Assembly: GCF_015207605.1 (NCBI RefSeq)
Contig: NZ_JADEWO010000007.1
Coordinates: 124,001-188,000 of the forward strand
From: Oculatella sp. LEGE 06141
GTDB taxonomy: Bacteria; Cyanobacteriota; Cyanobacteriia; Elainellales; Elainellaceae
DNA: 64,000 nt
Direction of reading: 5' to 3'
Position numbers and translations under genes: made by a program
Shown here: piece by piece, positions 36,245 to 44,079 of the stretch
Layout of the letters: the number at the start of each line of letters is the position of its first letter
Position numbering within the stretch: position 1 is the first letter of the stretch
The notes under the pieces: model-generated
What the model was told of the DNA's origin: nothing
Databases searched by the model: none
Seen by the model: the letters and a program-made list of their open reading frames with translations, nothing else

Positions 36245-37009
36245 TCATTCGTTGACTAAACCAAACTCTTTGCGAATACAGGGGGTTAATATCCGGTAGT
36301 TTTTCATCGATCGCAACCGACTAAACATTCGTTTGGGAACCATTAAGTTACCAAAATTGTGATTGTAGTAATTTTCGCCATTCTCAACCACGTAAACTGC
36401 GCCAGGAAAGGGCAGAGGTTGAATGTTAGTTCCTTTGGTTTCTAATTCCTTCAGGATGTATTTGTGCCCTCCGTAATACTGGAGTGTATGCGTTACATCT
36501 CGCTCTTCTAACCGTTCATACAAGTCGTAACGGCTGTATTTGATGATATTGCAGGTTCCACAAATATCATTAAATTTCTTGCCTTTGAAATAAATCGTTT
36601 TCGCTCCATCTTTGTATACGTATCCTTGATTAATAAACCAGCCATCGCTCTGGCTATGTTGTTCAACGAATGTAGCTAAACGTTTACTGACACAATCATC
36701 TGCATCTACGGCCATTGCATGGGTTGGATTTAGCTTTCTAGCCCAATTCAGCCCTACCAGAATTTTTCGTCCCCGATCGAGTGTTTTAGCCTCGATATTC
36801 TTAGCGTCGGGTAAAAAATCAACCGTGATATATGAAAGGGAAGGATGTTCAAACCCAATGGCAGGTTTTTCGTTGCAAACCACCACCACTCTAAAGTTTG
36901 AAGAGGTTTGGTTGCAAATCGATTTGACACACCGTTCAAATAGCCGACACACCTGCTCCCAGGAATTAGCAATCTCTGAGCTTACAAGAGGGATCACAAA
37001 TACAAGCAT
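36245..37009 (-). CDS. GT-A-like glycosyltransferase, atypical
   Basis: 254 residues. The start MLVFVIPLVSSEIANSWEQV, FRVVVVCNEKP and AMAVDADDCVSKRL (DxD-like metal motif near 97) indicate a GT-A transferase, but the familiar family-2 C-terminal ED motif is missing and the second half is unusual (YGGHKYILKE). It lies inside the glycan cluster, so a transferase role is the best reading. Codon use is AT-richer than the neighbours, which may indicate separate acquisition. Confidence 0.65.
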   Translation of the reverse strand: MLVFVIPLVSSEIANSWEQVCRLFERCVKSICNQTSSNFRVVVVCNEKPAIGFEHPSLSYITVDFLPDAKNIEAKTLDRGRKILVGLNWARKLNPTHAMAVDADDCVSKRLATFVEQHSQSDGWFINQGYVYKDGAKTIYFKGKKFNDICGTCNIIKYSRYDLYERLEERDVTHTLQYYGGHKYILKELETKGTNIQPLPFPGAVYVVENGENYYNHNFGNLMVPKRMFSRLRSMKNYRILTPCIRKEFGLVNE

Positions 37010-37032
37010 TGCAACACTCGCTGAAGTCTGGT

Positions 37033-38157
37033 TTAACCCTGCTGTTGTCCTTGTGGAAACGGTGTAGATGCACCCTCAATTATTCGTTGCCACCGACGGG
37101 CTTGAACGGTGTGATACCAGCTCTGGGGCTGGGTTTCCTCAACGGCGCGGGTGTTTAGTTCGGCGATCGACACCCCCGTTCGACTCATCTCAACCCGACG
37201 TTTAGCCCATAGCCCACTGCCGCGATCGCCACCCATCCCGGAAACGAACGGGCGAGCCATTTGCTTTAAAGCACTCTTGAACAACAGTTCGTACGTCTGC
37301 TTCTGGAGCAGAAGAGTGAGATCGAGGGCGATCGCCTTACACATCCAAACCAAACTGTCCTGGTAATCGCCACACCAACTGCTCTGCATTGCCAAACAAG
37401 CACAGTAACGGCTGCTAGACCAGCGATAAACGACAGCAGGCGCATCTGGATTTCGTCGCCGAGCCTCGGCCATTGTGAGGGAGTGAGACCTGGACATTGC
37501 CGCATAGTTGCGAGACATACTGCTCACCGTTTGGCGATATCCCACCAGAAACTCAGGCACCACCCGAAATGGGTAACGTTCGGCCATTCGCAAGTACAGA
37601 TCCCAGTCTTCGCATCCCTGAGCATTCTGCGCCTTTAACTGATGGTTGTATGTTCCAACCTGATCAAAACAAGTGCGGCGAATTAAAGGGGCACTGGCAT
37701 TACCAACAAAGTTTCCCTGGATGAGGGCAAAGTAGACATTTCCCTCTAGCCTGGACGTTTTGTAACCCCCCGTCAGTTCGCCTGTTTCATTGAGGTAAAT
37801 TGACCAGGTGTACACCAATCCGGCGGATGTGTCTTGGAGCATGACCCGCACTTGTTTTTCAAGCTTTTGCGGATACCAGATATCATCGGCATCAATGGGA
37901 GCAATGAACTCACCCTGCGCGGCTTGAATGCCTGAGTTGCGGGCGATCGCCACACCTGAATTGGGCTGCTGCAACAGGCGGACTCGGCGATCGCGCTGAG
38001 CTACCGACTGGACTAATTCAACGGTGCGATCGGTAGAACCATCATCAATGACAAGAACTTCTAGATGATTGTAGGTCTGTGACAAAACCGACTCTAATGT
38101 TCGTTCAAGAAATGGTTCGGCATTGTATGCAGGAATAATTACAGATACCAGGGGCAT
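37033..38157 (-). CDS. Glycosyltransferase family 2
   Basis: About 374 residues. MPLVSVIIPAYNAEPFLERTL, LVIDDGSTDRTVELV, GEFIAPIDADD (DxD motif) and CEDWDLYLR (catalytic ED) define a standard inverting GT-A enzyme. ATG 38157 starts exactly at the fold; the open frame to 38283 is not family sequence. A C-terminal 150-residue helical region is less typical. It is the first gene of the minus-strand cluster, so the cluster promoter should lie in the AT-rich region upstream. Confidence 0.85.
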   Translation of the reverse strand: MPLVSVIIPAYNAEPFLERTLESVLSQTYNHLEVLVIDDGSTDRTVELVQSVAQRDRRVRLLQQPNSGVAIARNSGIQAAQGEFIAPIDADDIWYPQKLEKQVRVMLQDTSAGLVYTWSIYLNETGELTGGYKTSRLEGNVYFALIQGNFVGNASAPLIRRTCFDQVGTYNHQLKAQNAQGCEDWDLYLRMAERYPFRVVPEFLVGYRQTVSSMSRNYAAMSRSHSLTMAEARRRNPDAPAVVYRWSSSRYCACLAMQSSWCGDYQDSLVWMCKAIALDLTLLLQKQTYELLFKSALKQMARPFVSGMGGDRGSGLWAKRRVEMSRTGVSIAELNTRAVEETQPQSWYHTVQARRWQRIIEGASTPFPQGQQQG

Positions 38158-39219
38158 GGTCACAACTCTCACAGCCGTAGTCCTATCTATCACTGAACCA
38201 TAACGCTTTTGGTTGATATTCGGAGTGTTCGAATATACTTTGATGGCGTTGTAGTCTACTGCTAGCTTGATGAAGTGATGCAACCCTAACGTATCAATTA
38301 TGTATCAAAAAGTCTTGAGTATTCTTGATTTGACGCTCAAAACGAGATCAACCTCATTATAAATGCTTACCTAGCCAAAATTATTGTAAAATCTATAACT
38401 GTCAATACTTATTTTGAATGACGAACCACTGAGTAGCAATTGCAACACAAATGCAGTTCCGTTTGCAGGACGAGAAATCCTGGAGATCAGCTTCAGGCTG
38501 CTCATTGCAAAACAGCAACCCCTGATTCGCAGAATTCACGCCAGTTGAAGCACAGAGAAATTGGGTTAACCGTCTGTTTTAGTTCATAGGCAATGCTGAT
38601 AGTTCTCACGCAAAAAATTGTCTTTCTGGATCAATTTCTATTTGATCCAGAATGTTGTTGCACCATTTTGTTCCTGAGCGGTTGCTTTAAACGTATAGAA
38701 TGTGATGCATTCACCCTTAAATTCCTCAGCCTTGAGAGACTTCCGAGCTGGTTCTGTTGCAAAGTCCCCAACATTAAGGGCTTCCTGCGCCAAGCCAGAA
38801 AAGGGAGCGGTTTGAGCAATCAGCACCGTTAAACATCCTCTGGAGCGCGATGTGACCTTGCCACATGTTGTAACCGTTACATGCTTCTAACCAATCCGAC
38901 CCATCCGATCGGAGTAGCGTTGTGGCGCAATCAGATGTTAGCAATGATGGTTTGCGTCCATTCATGGGAGGAAGAGTATAACGCTTTGTGAATGGGATGC
39001 TTTTCCAAGTTGCAGCAAAACCCTTGAAGGGGTGAAGCTCATCCGTCTTTGAGAGAGAATATTGGCGATCGCGCCGCTTTAACCCTCATCGACAACATCG
39101 TTTAACCATGCTAAAGGTTGGAGGAGAATCGTTTCGTCCATTCAATCTAACGGCTGTACTCGTTTAATTACTCTGTAAAACATTGTTGTACTAATTTGCC
39201 CTAATCTGTACTAAATCTT
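38158..39219. other. AT-rich intergenic boundary region
   Basis: About 1.06 kb separating the minus-strand glycan cluster from the plus-strand accessory genes. It should contain the divergent promoters. Short frames at 38593-38832 (+) and 38638-38826 (-) lack ribosome sites and family features. An 11-bp perfect hairpin (TTCTGGATCAA with its complement, 7-nt loop) lies at 38624-38652 and could end a minus-strand transcript. I see no gene. Confidence 0.5.
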
Positions 39220-40869
39220 ATGCAGTCTCAAAACCCAGAATCCAACAAGTCTGAGCTTCCATCTGAACCGTCTTCTACTAAAGAGCCTTCAGCCTCGGAC
39301 ATTATAACTCCGGCAGGTATCCCGGAAGCAACTCCGGCAGGTATCCCGGAAGCGACTCCGGCAGGTATTCCAGACGGTATTCCGGAAGCAACTCCAGAAC
39401 CATCTCCGGCTGCTACGAGTCCTGTGAGAACGGTTCCATTTAGCGGCGAGGAGGTTCCCTCTCGCTATGAGTGGAATCCAGACAGCGGTATCGCGACCGT
39501 GCAAGATGCTTTGGCGATCGTAACGCCCGTCAATGAAAGCATCCAGATCATTGGACATCCTGCTTTACCCGATCCCAATGCCTCATTAAAACTGTTTTTG
39601 GTAAAGTCCAGCGGCGACCCGTTTGAACAGCAGGATTTAGCCCGCCTGATTCCACCCGGTGACATTGCGATCGCCGTAGGTGGCTACTATCCGGAATTGC
39701 ATGAAAATGAAATTCCTCATAAGCGTAATATTGGCCATGCTTGTCTGGCCGTTGGGGTGGAGCGTGAGGTAGAGCAACAGGTCAATGGTCAGCTAACCAT
39801 GGTCAAACAGCAGGGTGTAATGACCATCAACAACCCTCAAACTTACCTCAAAGGAGCATTTGAAGGAGGTGGCTACGGTTGCTTCTTTATGCAAAAAATC
39901 AACTTTCCCACCGGGACAACACCAGAAGAAGTGCTGGCCTATGAGAAAAATATTGTGACAATGATGGCGATCGCCAACACATTCATTCCCTTTGCTGATA
40001 GTAACTTCAATGGCAATGATCCCCTGGGGATTCACAATCAGGAAAAAGTGCGTGAGGCCGGAGAGAAGTTAATTCTGGCGGTTTATGGCGATCCAAAGGC
40101 CATCAGTTGGTTGCGTGAAAGCCGCAACACGGCCTACTGTGCTGAATTAGTCAGTGCTGGCATCAACATTGGCACAACAACGTTGTTGACCAAAACGTTT
40201 ATTGAACAACTGCGCCAGAGGTTAGCAGAACAAAACGGTGAAGATAACTATCCCGATTTGTATGATGTGGTTCGCCAACGCATCAACAGCCGTGAAGTGT
40301 TGCGAGGTAACGACAATCCCAATATCAAGTATGTTTCCATTGGAGTCGTTAAGGATGGGCTAGATCTGCAACCCATTACCCAACGTTTTCCAAATGCCGA
40401 TCGTTCTGGAACGGGTTTGGCATTCATGTATTACGACTTTGCAGATATTGCTTATGGTTCAATTCGAGATACCTATCCTCGCAAAAAGTTAGATGGGCTA
40501 TCAGGCGAGGCGTTGGACAAGGTAAGAGCCTACAATGCTGTCCTGGCAAAAGTGCAAATTGAAGCATTTAGGCAAACCGCCGAGCGATTTAAGCAGCTCG
40601 CCAAGTTACCTCCCGCGACAGAAGCAGCGTTTAATACTTACGTCACTGAAGAAGTACTGCCGGCGATCGACAAAGTGTATCCGTCTGAAGCAGAACACGA
40701 TGCCGAATTCACCAAACTGGTGCAGAAAGGGAAGCAATTTACCCCCACCGGGCCAAATGGAGAAGGGATGTTTATCCCACCGGATCTCTATTTGCTGCCA
40801 ACGACAGGGTGGGCAGACGTTTACAATGCTGGAGTTGCTTTCTTTAAACCATACCTGCGGCCACGTTAA
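39220..40869 (+). CDS. Putative permuted NlpC/LRAT-type hydrolase
   Basis: 549 residues. The N-terminal 70 are low-complexity with tandem PAGIPEAT repeats. A following domain has NIGHACLAVGV (candidate His, about 170) and, about 140 residues later, NTAYCAELVSAGI (candidate Cys). This His-then-Cys order with the YC(A/S)ELV context is that of circularly permuted papain-like proteins (YiiX/LRAT). No signal peptide is seen. The C-terminal 150 residues are helical and unrecognised. Function is inferred only from the motif pair. Confidence 0.6.
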   Translation: MQSQNPESNKSELPSEPSSTKEPSASDIITPAGIPEATPAGIPEATPAGIPDGIPEATPEPSPAATSPVRTVPFSGEEVPSRYEWNPDSGIATVQDALAIVTPVNESIQIIGHPALPDPNASLKLFLVKSSGDPFEQQDLARLIPPGDIAIAVGGYYPELHENEIPHKRNIGHACLAVGVEREVEQQVNGQLTMVKQQGVMTINNPQTYLKGAFEGGGYGCFFMQKINFPTGTTPEEVLAYEKNIVTMMAIANTFIPFADSNFNGNDPLGIHNQEKVREAGEKLILAVYGDPKAISWLRESRNTAYCAELVSAGINIGTTTLLTKTFIEQLRQRLAEQNGEDNYPDLYDVVRQRINSREVLRGNDNPNIKYVSIGVVKDGLDLQPITQRFPNADRSGTGLAFMYYDFADIAYGSIRDTYPRKKLDGLSGEALDKVRAYNAVLAKVQIEAFRQTAERFKQLAKLPPATEAAFNTYVTEEVLPAIDKVYPSEAEHDAEFTKLVQKGKQFTPTGPNGEGMFIPPDLYLLPTTGWADVYNAGVAFFKPYLRPR

Positions 40870-40929
40870 AAGTGGTAGCAATCTCAACAGGGGTGAGGCT
40901 AAAACGATAGAGGGAATGATCAGATCCTG

Positions 40930-41273
40930 TTGCGATCGCTTGAAGAGGTTATACTCCATGCGCTGAAAGTTGGTAGTCCTCCAAATTGGGAGAATGCACC
41001 CGACGAGTTTCAGTCAGATTTGGCCGCTCTTGACCGATTGGAAGATGAGGCTCTATGGAAGGTTGCCACAGGTCATAAAACTGAGGAGGATATAGCACAG
41101 CATTTCGAGTTGTTGGAGCGTAACAAGGAACATACTCTTACTCCATCAGAGCAAGTGGAGTTGGTAGAACTGCGATCGCAGGCAGATTTTTCATGTTATA
41201 CAAAGCCCATGCTGCCGCTCTTTTACGTTGGCGTGGTGTGTTCCCCATCCCTGATCGCTTGTGTCTGCCTTGA
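40930..41273 (+). pseudogene. Frameshifted small conserved protein
   Basis: The frame from a TTG near 40930 encodes DRLEDEALWKVATGHKTEED and NKEHTLTPSEQVELVELRSQADF, a cyanobacterial family that I recall ending in a KAHAAALLRWRG-type tail. That tail is present (MLYKAHAAALLRWRGVFPIP) but one frame away, after a run of five T near 41189-41193. One extra T would restore it to a stop at 41271-41273. As it stands the product has a foreign C-terminus. It could be a sequencing error, a real mutation or a slippage site. In the family this protein often precedes an HNH nuclease. Confidence 0.65.
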
Positions 41274-41369
41274 CGGTGAATATTGAGACAGCAACGACTA
41301 GCCATCGCAATCGGCTGGTTGTGCCAATTACTGGCGATACGAAGCAGTTCTCCCTTCGGAGTAAACGCC

Positions 41370-41777
41370 TCACTCTCCATAAACAGTCATTTCACAACTC
41401 AGAGGAACCATATCTCCAGTCATTGTCAATCCCAACCACATGGGTTGTTGTGGACGGATCAGTTGACCTGTAATCACACATTGCTGTTCTTGCTGGGCAA
41501 CAGCCCTAAACGTCGCTCGAATATCTGATATGGAAAACATCGAGGGGTAGGAGGGCAGTGTGGAGACGTTTTCCTTTGGGGGTAATTGCCAACTCCCGTC
41601 ATGTCGTAACTCGTCTGGTCGCACCTGTCGTTCCACAAACCGCCAGAGTACGTCTCGGATGAGGGTCTGATACCCCTGCTCTCCGGAGATTTCCCGCAAT
41701 CGCTCCTTCAGTTCCGCTTCTAGTCGGATACTTGTGACCTGCATTTCCGAAGTGCTACCTCGTTTGGGTGTATTCAT
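41370..41777 (-). CDS. Ribbon-helix-helix (RHH) DNA-binding protein
   Basis: About 135 residues. The segment QVTSIRLEAELKERLREI followed by YQTLIRDVLWRFVERQ fits the beta strand and two helices of an RHH (CopG/Arc) fold. The C-terminal 80 residues are an unknown domain (CVITGQLIRPQQPMWLGL). RHH proteins bind short repeated operators as dimers and usually repress their own genes. TGTAGTAT-type repeats lie 40-90 bp upstream of its start and again at the promoter facing the tRNA array. Start ATG 41777; ATG 41744 is an alternative. Confidence 0.75.
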   Translation of the reverse strand: MNTPKRGSTSEMQVTSIRLEAELKERLREISGEQGYQTLIRDVLWRFVERQVRPDELRHDGSWQLPPKENVSTLPSYPSMFSISDIRATFRAVAQQEQQCVITGQLIRPQQPMWLGLTMTGDMVPLSCEMTVYGE

Positions 41778-41816
41778 AACCAACGCCTTAATTTTTCTAA
41801 AAGAGTGGACAAGTCA

Positions 41817-41867
41817 ATACTACAAGTGTAGTATGTAGACATCCAGAATTGTAATACAAATACTACA
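41817..41867. promoter_or_regulatory. Candidate RHH operator, own promoter
   Basis: ATACTACA at 41817-41824 and TGTAGTAT at 41827-41834 form a perfect inverted repeat with two bases between. A second pair, TGTAATAC (41850) and ATACTACA (41860), lies further out. On the minus strand a TTGACT box abuts the proximal site. These sites occupy the gap between the RHH gene and the divergent small gene at 41875. Confidence 0.6.
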
Positions 41868-41874
41868 GCCTTCC

Positions 41875-42090
41875 ATGATACGCATCCTCACCCCCTTAGC
41901 CAGCGCCATGCAGTGCCAACCCCATTCAGGTTCGGGCAGAGCATTGGCGTTGTTTTCGTTTGAGGGAACGTATCGATTTAACGGCGGTAAATCCGTCAGC
42001 GAAGGCATTGATAGCAACATCGCCGAATGGCTCAATCCGGATCTACTGGCTAGCAGCGGGAGGTGCAGGGCAATCCTGACACCGACATAG
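41875..42090 (+). CDS. Small protein of unknown function, 71 residues
   Basis: MIRILTPLASAMQCQPHSG begins a polar product without membrane spans. Codon choice resembles real genes of the window, and a strong terminator stands 23 bp after the stop, supporting transcription. No good ribosome site is visible. It is divergent from the RHH gene and shares the operator region with it. An antisense frame (41820-42197) is rejected as a shadow. Confidence 0.5.
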   Translation: MIRILTPLASAMQCQPHSGSGRALALFSFEGTYRFNGGKSVSEGIDSNIAEWLNPDLLASSGRCRAILTPT

Positions 42091-42112
42091 GGAAAAGCAT
42101 ATCCACTTCCCC

Positions 42113-42153
42113 AACCCCCGCTCCTGGTCGTCAGAGGCGGGGGGTTATTTTTT
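42113..42153 (+). terminator. Rho-independent terminator or attenuator
   Basis: AACCCCCGC pairs with GCGGGGGGTT (one extra G) and is followed by ATTTTTT. It ends the 41875 gene and lies only 14 bp before the HNH start codon, so it could also attenuate that gene. Confidence 0.75.
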
Positions 42154-42166
42154 GAGGAGAAAACTG

Positions 42167-42697
42167 ATGCAAACTCAGCAGCGACAGAAAATTCCAATAC
42201 TCCAAAACCAGGTCGTAGTGTTCTCTAAGAACTACCTGCCCCTGGCACGGATCAACCTTAAACGGGCGATCGTACTCCTGGTCACTGGACAGGCAGAGAC
42301 CCTGGAGTTCAGCAGCACCCAGCAATGGGAAGTTCGCTCTCCCAGTGTCGTACTACAAATCTCAGATCACATCCGGTTGACGAGCTGCAATCCAGAGCGG
42401 CATTGGAAAGTCCCTCCCGTGAATCGTCGGGAAGTCTTCCGGCGCGACAACCACACTTGTCAATACTGCGGCAGCACCAAGCGTCTGACGCTGGATCACG
42501 TGGTTCCCCGCTCGAAGGGCGGAACCCATACCTGGGACAACGTGATAACCGCGTGCGAGAAGTGCAATTCCAGTAAGGGCGATCGCCTTCTACATGAAAC
42601 CGGAATGGTACTCAAAACCAAACCCAAAGCACCGATGCATCCTGCGATTGCGTTCGCTGAGCTGTTCTGGAAAGAACAGCACCCTGTTGACACCTGA
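42167..42697 (+). CDS. HNH endonuclease
   Basis: 176 residues. The C-terminal half is a complete HNH module: CQYCGS (first zinc knuckle, about 100-105), TLDHVVPRSKGGTHTWDNVITAC (catalytic His in LDHV, Asn in WDNV) and CEKCNSSKGD. The N-terminal part has YLPLARINLKRAIVLLV, typical of a cyanobacterial HNH family outside known restriction loci. The ATG is preceded by GAGGAGA at ideal spacing. It probably nicks or cleaves DNA; the biological role is unknown. Confidence 0.88.
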   Translation: MQTQQRQKIPILQNQVVVFSKNYLPLARINLKRAIVLLVTGQAETLEFSSTQQWEVRSPSVVLQISDHIRLTSCNPERHWKVPPVNRREVFRRDNHTCQYCGSTKRLTLDHVVPRSKGGTHTWDNVITACEKCNSSKGDRLLHETGMVLKTKPKAPMHPAIAFAELFWKEQHPVDT

Positions 42698-42725
42698 CCT
42701 CAAGCCAATAATGGAGGCAAGACCG

Positions 42726-43112
42726 ATGTTGAAGCTGAACTACACCGACGTTGGGCTGTACATGGAGCGAACCATGACCAACCCCGAACTGTTGATTGCC
42801 CAACGAGTGCTTCTAGCAATGCGGCTAGGGCGATCGCTCCATATCGAACCCAGTCGAGCCTCCTTTCTGCTGCCTGCTGATATTCCCCAACTGAAAGTGC
42901 TGGAGATGGCGCTGCACCGGGAGTACGGCTCAGTAGTCACCCTCATTGCTGTAGATGAGGAGTATGTCGAGGTCGGAATCAGCGGAAGCTGGATTGCCGA
43001 GGACAAGGACGCTCACGAAGGGATGTTCCTGACTGTGATGAGCGATCGAATTGAGCGTTTCATCTACAAGCTGTGGCAGATGAGCGAAGCCCACATTTCC
43101 TCTCCAGCATAG
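42726..43112 (+). CDS. Conserved hypothetical protein, 128 residues
   Basis: The product (MLKLNYTDVGLYMERTM...) has mixed alpha/beta character with VVTLIAVDEEYVEVGISGSW and no catalytic motif that I recognise. ATG 42726 has GGAGG nine bases upstream; an upstream ATG at 42711 is less good. It follows the HNH gene by 28 bp on the same strand, so they are probably co-transcribed. A long hairpin lies after it. Confidence 0.65.
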   Translation: MLKLNYTDVGLYMERTMTNPELLIAQRVLLAMRLGRSLHIEPSRASFLLPADIPQLKVLEMALHREYGSVVTLIAVDEEYVEVGISGSWIAEDKDAHEGMFLTVMSDRIERFIYKLWQMSEAHISSPA

Positions 43113-43126
43113 TGAGTAGATCCAGC

Positions 43127-43169
43127 GGGAGAGAGCGATACAAGTATTTTCTGAGAGTCGTTCTCTCCC
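43127..43169. terminator. Long hairpin after the HNH operon
   Basis: GGGAGAGAGCGA pairs with TCGTTCTCTCCC (12 bp, one G-U) over a 19-nt loop. No T-run follows on the plus strand, but an A-run lies downstream, giving T-runs on the minus strand. It separates the HNH operon from the tRNA-array promoter. Confidence 0.5.
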
Positions 43170-43183
43170 ATCTCAAAAAAAGT

Positions 43184-43233
43184 TGTAGTACCCCCTTGAC
43201 ACCTTGTAGTATGCTGTATTACATTTGTAGTAT
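43184..43233 (+). promoter_or_regulatory. Candidate operator and promoter of the tRNA array
   Basis: Four direct copies of a TGTAGTAT-type word start at 43184, 43205, 43215 and 43226, i.e. at about 21, 10 and 11 bp intervals, so on one DNA face. A TTGACA box (43196-43201) sits among them with TATTAC (43217-43222) as a possible -10 at 15 bp. The same word forms the operator of the RHH gene at 41370. Confidence 0.6.
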
Positions 43234-43260
43234 GAGATGAAACACAGAGGAGCGAATCCA

Positions 43261-43455
43261 ATGAACACTCACTCCCTCACTAAAAGCAATGGTCACTTGA
43301 AGCTCTTTGAGTTATTACCTACTTATGTTTCTGGCATTTCCACGCCACTTCAAGACGACTCACCAAATCAGGGAAATTCATCTTTCACTCAGTACAAACA
43401 AAAGCGACAGAACATCCAGCAAATCTATTATCTGGAACGGCGTTGCTTCCTCTAA
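43261..43455 (+). CDS. Leader small protein before the tRNA array, 64 residues
   Basis: ATG 43261 is preceded by GAGGAG at good spacing. The product starts MNTHSLTKSNGHLKLFELLP and is polar and Gln/Ser-rich; I do not recognise it. It lies directly downstream of the repeat-rich promoter and ends 56 bp before the first tRNA with no terminator between, so the array is probably transcribed through it. Confidence 0.55.
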   Translation: MNTHSLTKSNGHLKLFELLPTYVSGISTPLQDDSPNQGNSSFTQYKQKRQNIQQIYYLERRCFL

Positions 43456-43511
43456 TTCCTGCTGATTCATCAGCCAGCCTGAACCTTGAAAACTTCATAA
43501 ATGCCACCTTT

Positions 43512-43585
43512 GGGGGTGTAGCTTAGTGGCTCAAAGCAGTCGCCTGTCGAGCGAAAGATCGTGGGTTCAAATCCCATCTCCCCCG
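43512..43585 (+). tRNA. tRNA-Asp(GTC)
   Basis: First gene of the array. The acceptor GGGGGTG pairs with CTCCCCC (one T-T mismatch). The anticodon loop is CTGTCGA with stem TCGC/GCGA, and the T-arm is regular with TTCAAAT. No CCA is encoded. Confidence 0.88.
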
Positions 43586-43603
43586 TTTTGTAGCATCGTG
43601 GAC

Positions 43604-43625
43604 GTAGCTCGCTTCCCGAAGGGTA
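43604..43625. repeat. Small dispersed repeat in D loop of tRNA-Glu(CTC)
   Basis: A hairpin-forming unit GTAGCTCGCTTCCCGAAGGG plus TA, of the same family as the inserts at 45010 and 46919. Confidence 0.75.
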
Positions 43626-43670
43626 TAGAGAAGTCGCCGTGCCTCTCAAGCATGGAGAAGCGGGTGCAAC

Positions 43671-43695
43671 GGCTCGGCTGAGCTCGCCGAACGCC
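43671..43695. repeat. Palindromic insert in T loop of tRNA-Glu(CTC)
   Basis: A G/C-rich palindrome (GGCTCGGCTGAGC then TCGCCGAACGCC) expands the T loop between stem halves GCGGG and CCCGT. Confidence 0.6.
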
Positions 43696-43714
43696 TCCCG
43701 TCGATGCTTCCAAT

Positions 43715-43809
43715 GAGGGTGTAACTCAGATGGACAGAGTGCTTGTTTCCGAGACAAGTGGTCACAGGTACCGCTCCGCGGAAGCAAGCTACGATCCCTG
43801 TCATCCTCG
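43715..43809 (+). tRNA. tRNA-Arg(CCG) with T-loop insert
   Basis: Acceptor GAGGGTG/CATCCTC, D-arm ACTC/GAGT, and anticodon loop TTCCGAG on stem CTTGT/ACAAG are all regular. The T stem ACAGG/CCTGT encloses a 25-bp dispersed repeat (43768-43792) instead of a 7-nt loop. Confidence 0.75.
43768..43792. repeat. Small dispersed repeat in T loop of tRNA-Arg(CCG)
   Basis: GTACCGCTCCGCGGAAGCAA followed by GCTAC; internal palindrome around CCGCGG. Near-identical to the insert at 46581. Confidence 0.75.
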
Positions 43810-43814
43810 CTCGT

Positions 43815-43918
43815 GGGAACGGATTGGCATCACTTGCTCCGAAACCAACAAATGGACGGTTGCAAGATTGGGGTACCCTCCGGGAAGGCAAAGCCTACAA
43901 TTCCCCACGTTTCCACCA
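43815..43918 (+). tRNA. Degenerate tRNA, anticodon uncertain, T-loop insert
   Basis: Acceptor GGGAACG/CGTTTCC, discriminator A and encoded CCA are clear, and T stem TGGGG/CCCCA encloses a 26-bp repeat. The middle is irregular. The best-spaced anticodon arm is CAACA-AATGGAC-GGTTG, which would read TGG (Pro) but has A at position 33. Alternatively stem CTTGC/GCAAG encloses a 24-nt loop. I leave the identity open. Confidence 0.45.
43873..43898. repeat. Small dispersed repeat in T loop of degenerate tRNA
   Basis: GTACCCTCCGGGAAGGCAAA followed by GCCTAC, a variant of the GTACCC...GCTAC family. Confidence 0.7.
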
Positions 43919-43921
43919 AAT

Positions 43922-43993
43922 CTCCAGGTCGCCAAGTGGGAAGGTGTTGGTCTGCAAAACCAACTAGCGAGAGTTCGATTCTCTCCCTGGAGT
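43922..43993 (+). tRNA. tRNA-Cys(GCA), array copy
   Basis: Acceptor CTCCAGG/CCTGGAG, anticodon loop CTGCAAA on stem TTGGT/ACCAA, T-arm GAGAG/CTCTC, discriminator T as expected for Cys. A second, canonical tRNA-Cys lies at 60573-60643. Confidence 0.9.
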
Positions 43994-44001
43994 CCAATCA
44001 T

Positions 44002-44077
44002 TGCAGTGTCACCTAACGGCTAAGGTACTCGGCTCATAACCGAGGATATGTGGGTTCGACTCCCACCACTGCGACCA
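44002..44077 (+). tRNA. tRNA with CAT anticodon (Met or Ile2), copy 1
   Basis: Acceptor TGCAGTG/CACTGCG, D-arm ACCT/AGGT, anticodon loop CTCATAA on stem CTCGG/CCGAG, regular T-arm, A discriminator and encoded CCA. The anticodon stem lacks the three G-C pairs of initiators. Confidence 0.88.
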
Positions 44078-44079
44078 AT

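Larger units (their letters stand above)
43592..43712 (+). tRNA. tRNA-Glu(CTC), interrupted twice
   Basis: The acceptor AGCATCG pairs perfectly with CGATGCT, followed by T and CCA. The anticodon loop CTCTCAA gives CTC on stem CGTGC/GCATG. A 22-bp palindromic repeat lies in the D loop (43604-43625) and a 25-bp one in the T loop (43671-43695), making the gene 121 nt. A functional product is uncertain. Confidence 0.65.

Noticed and set aside
38593-38832. Small ORFs on both strands in the intergenic boundary region
   Set aside because: They overlap each other, lack ribosome sites, and one ends within a hairpin; a remnant cannot be excluded but is unsupported.
41820-42197. Minus-strand 125-codon ORF
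   Set aside because: It runs antisense through a terminator and the plus-strand gene at 41875, with poor composition.
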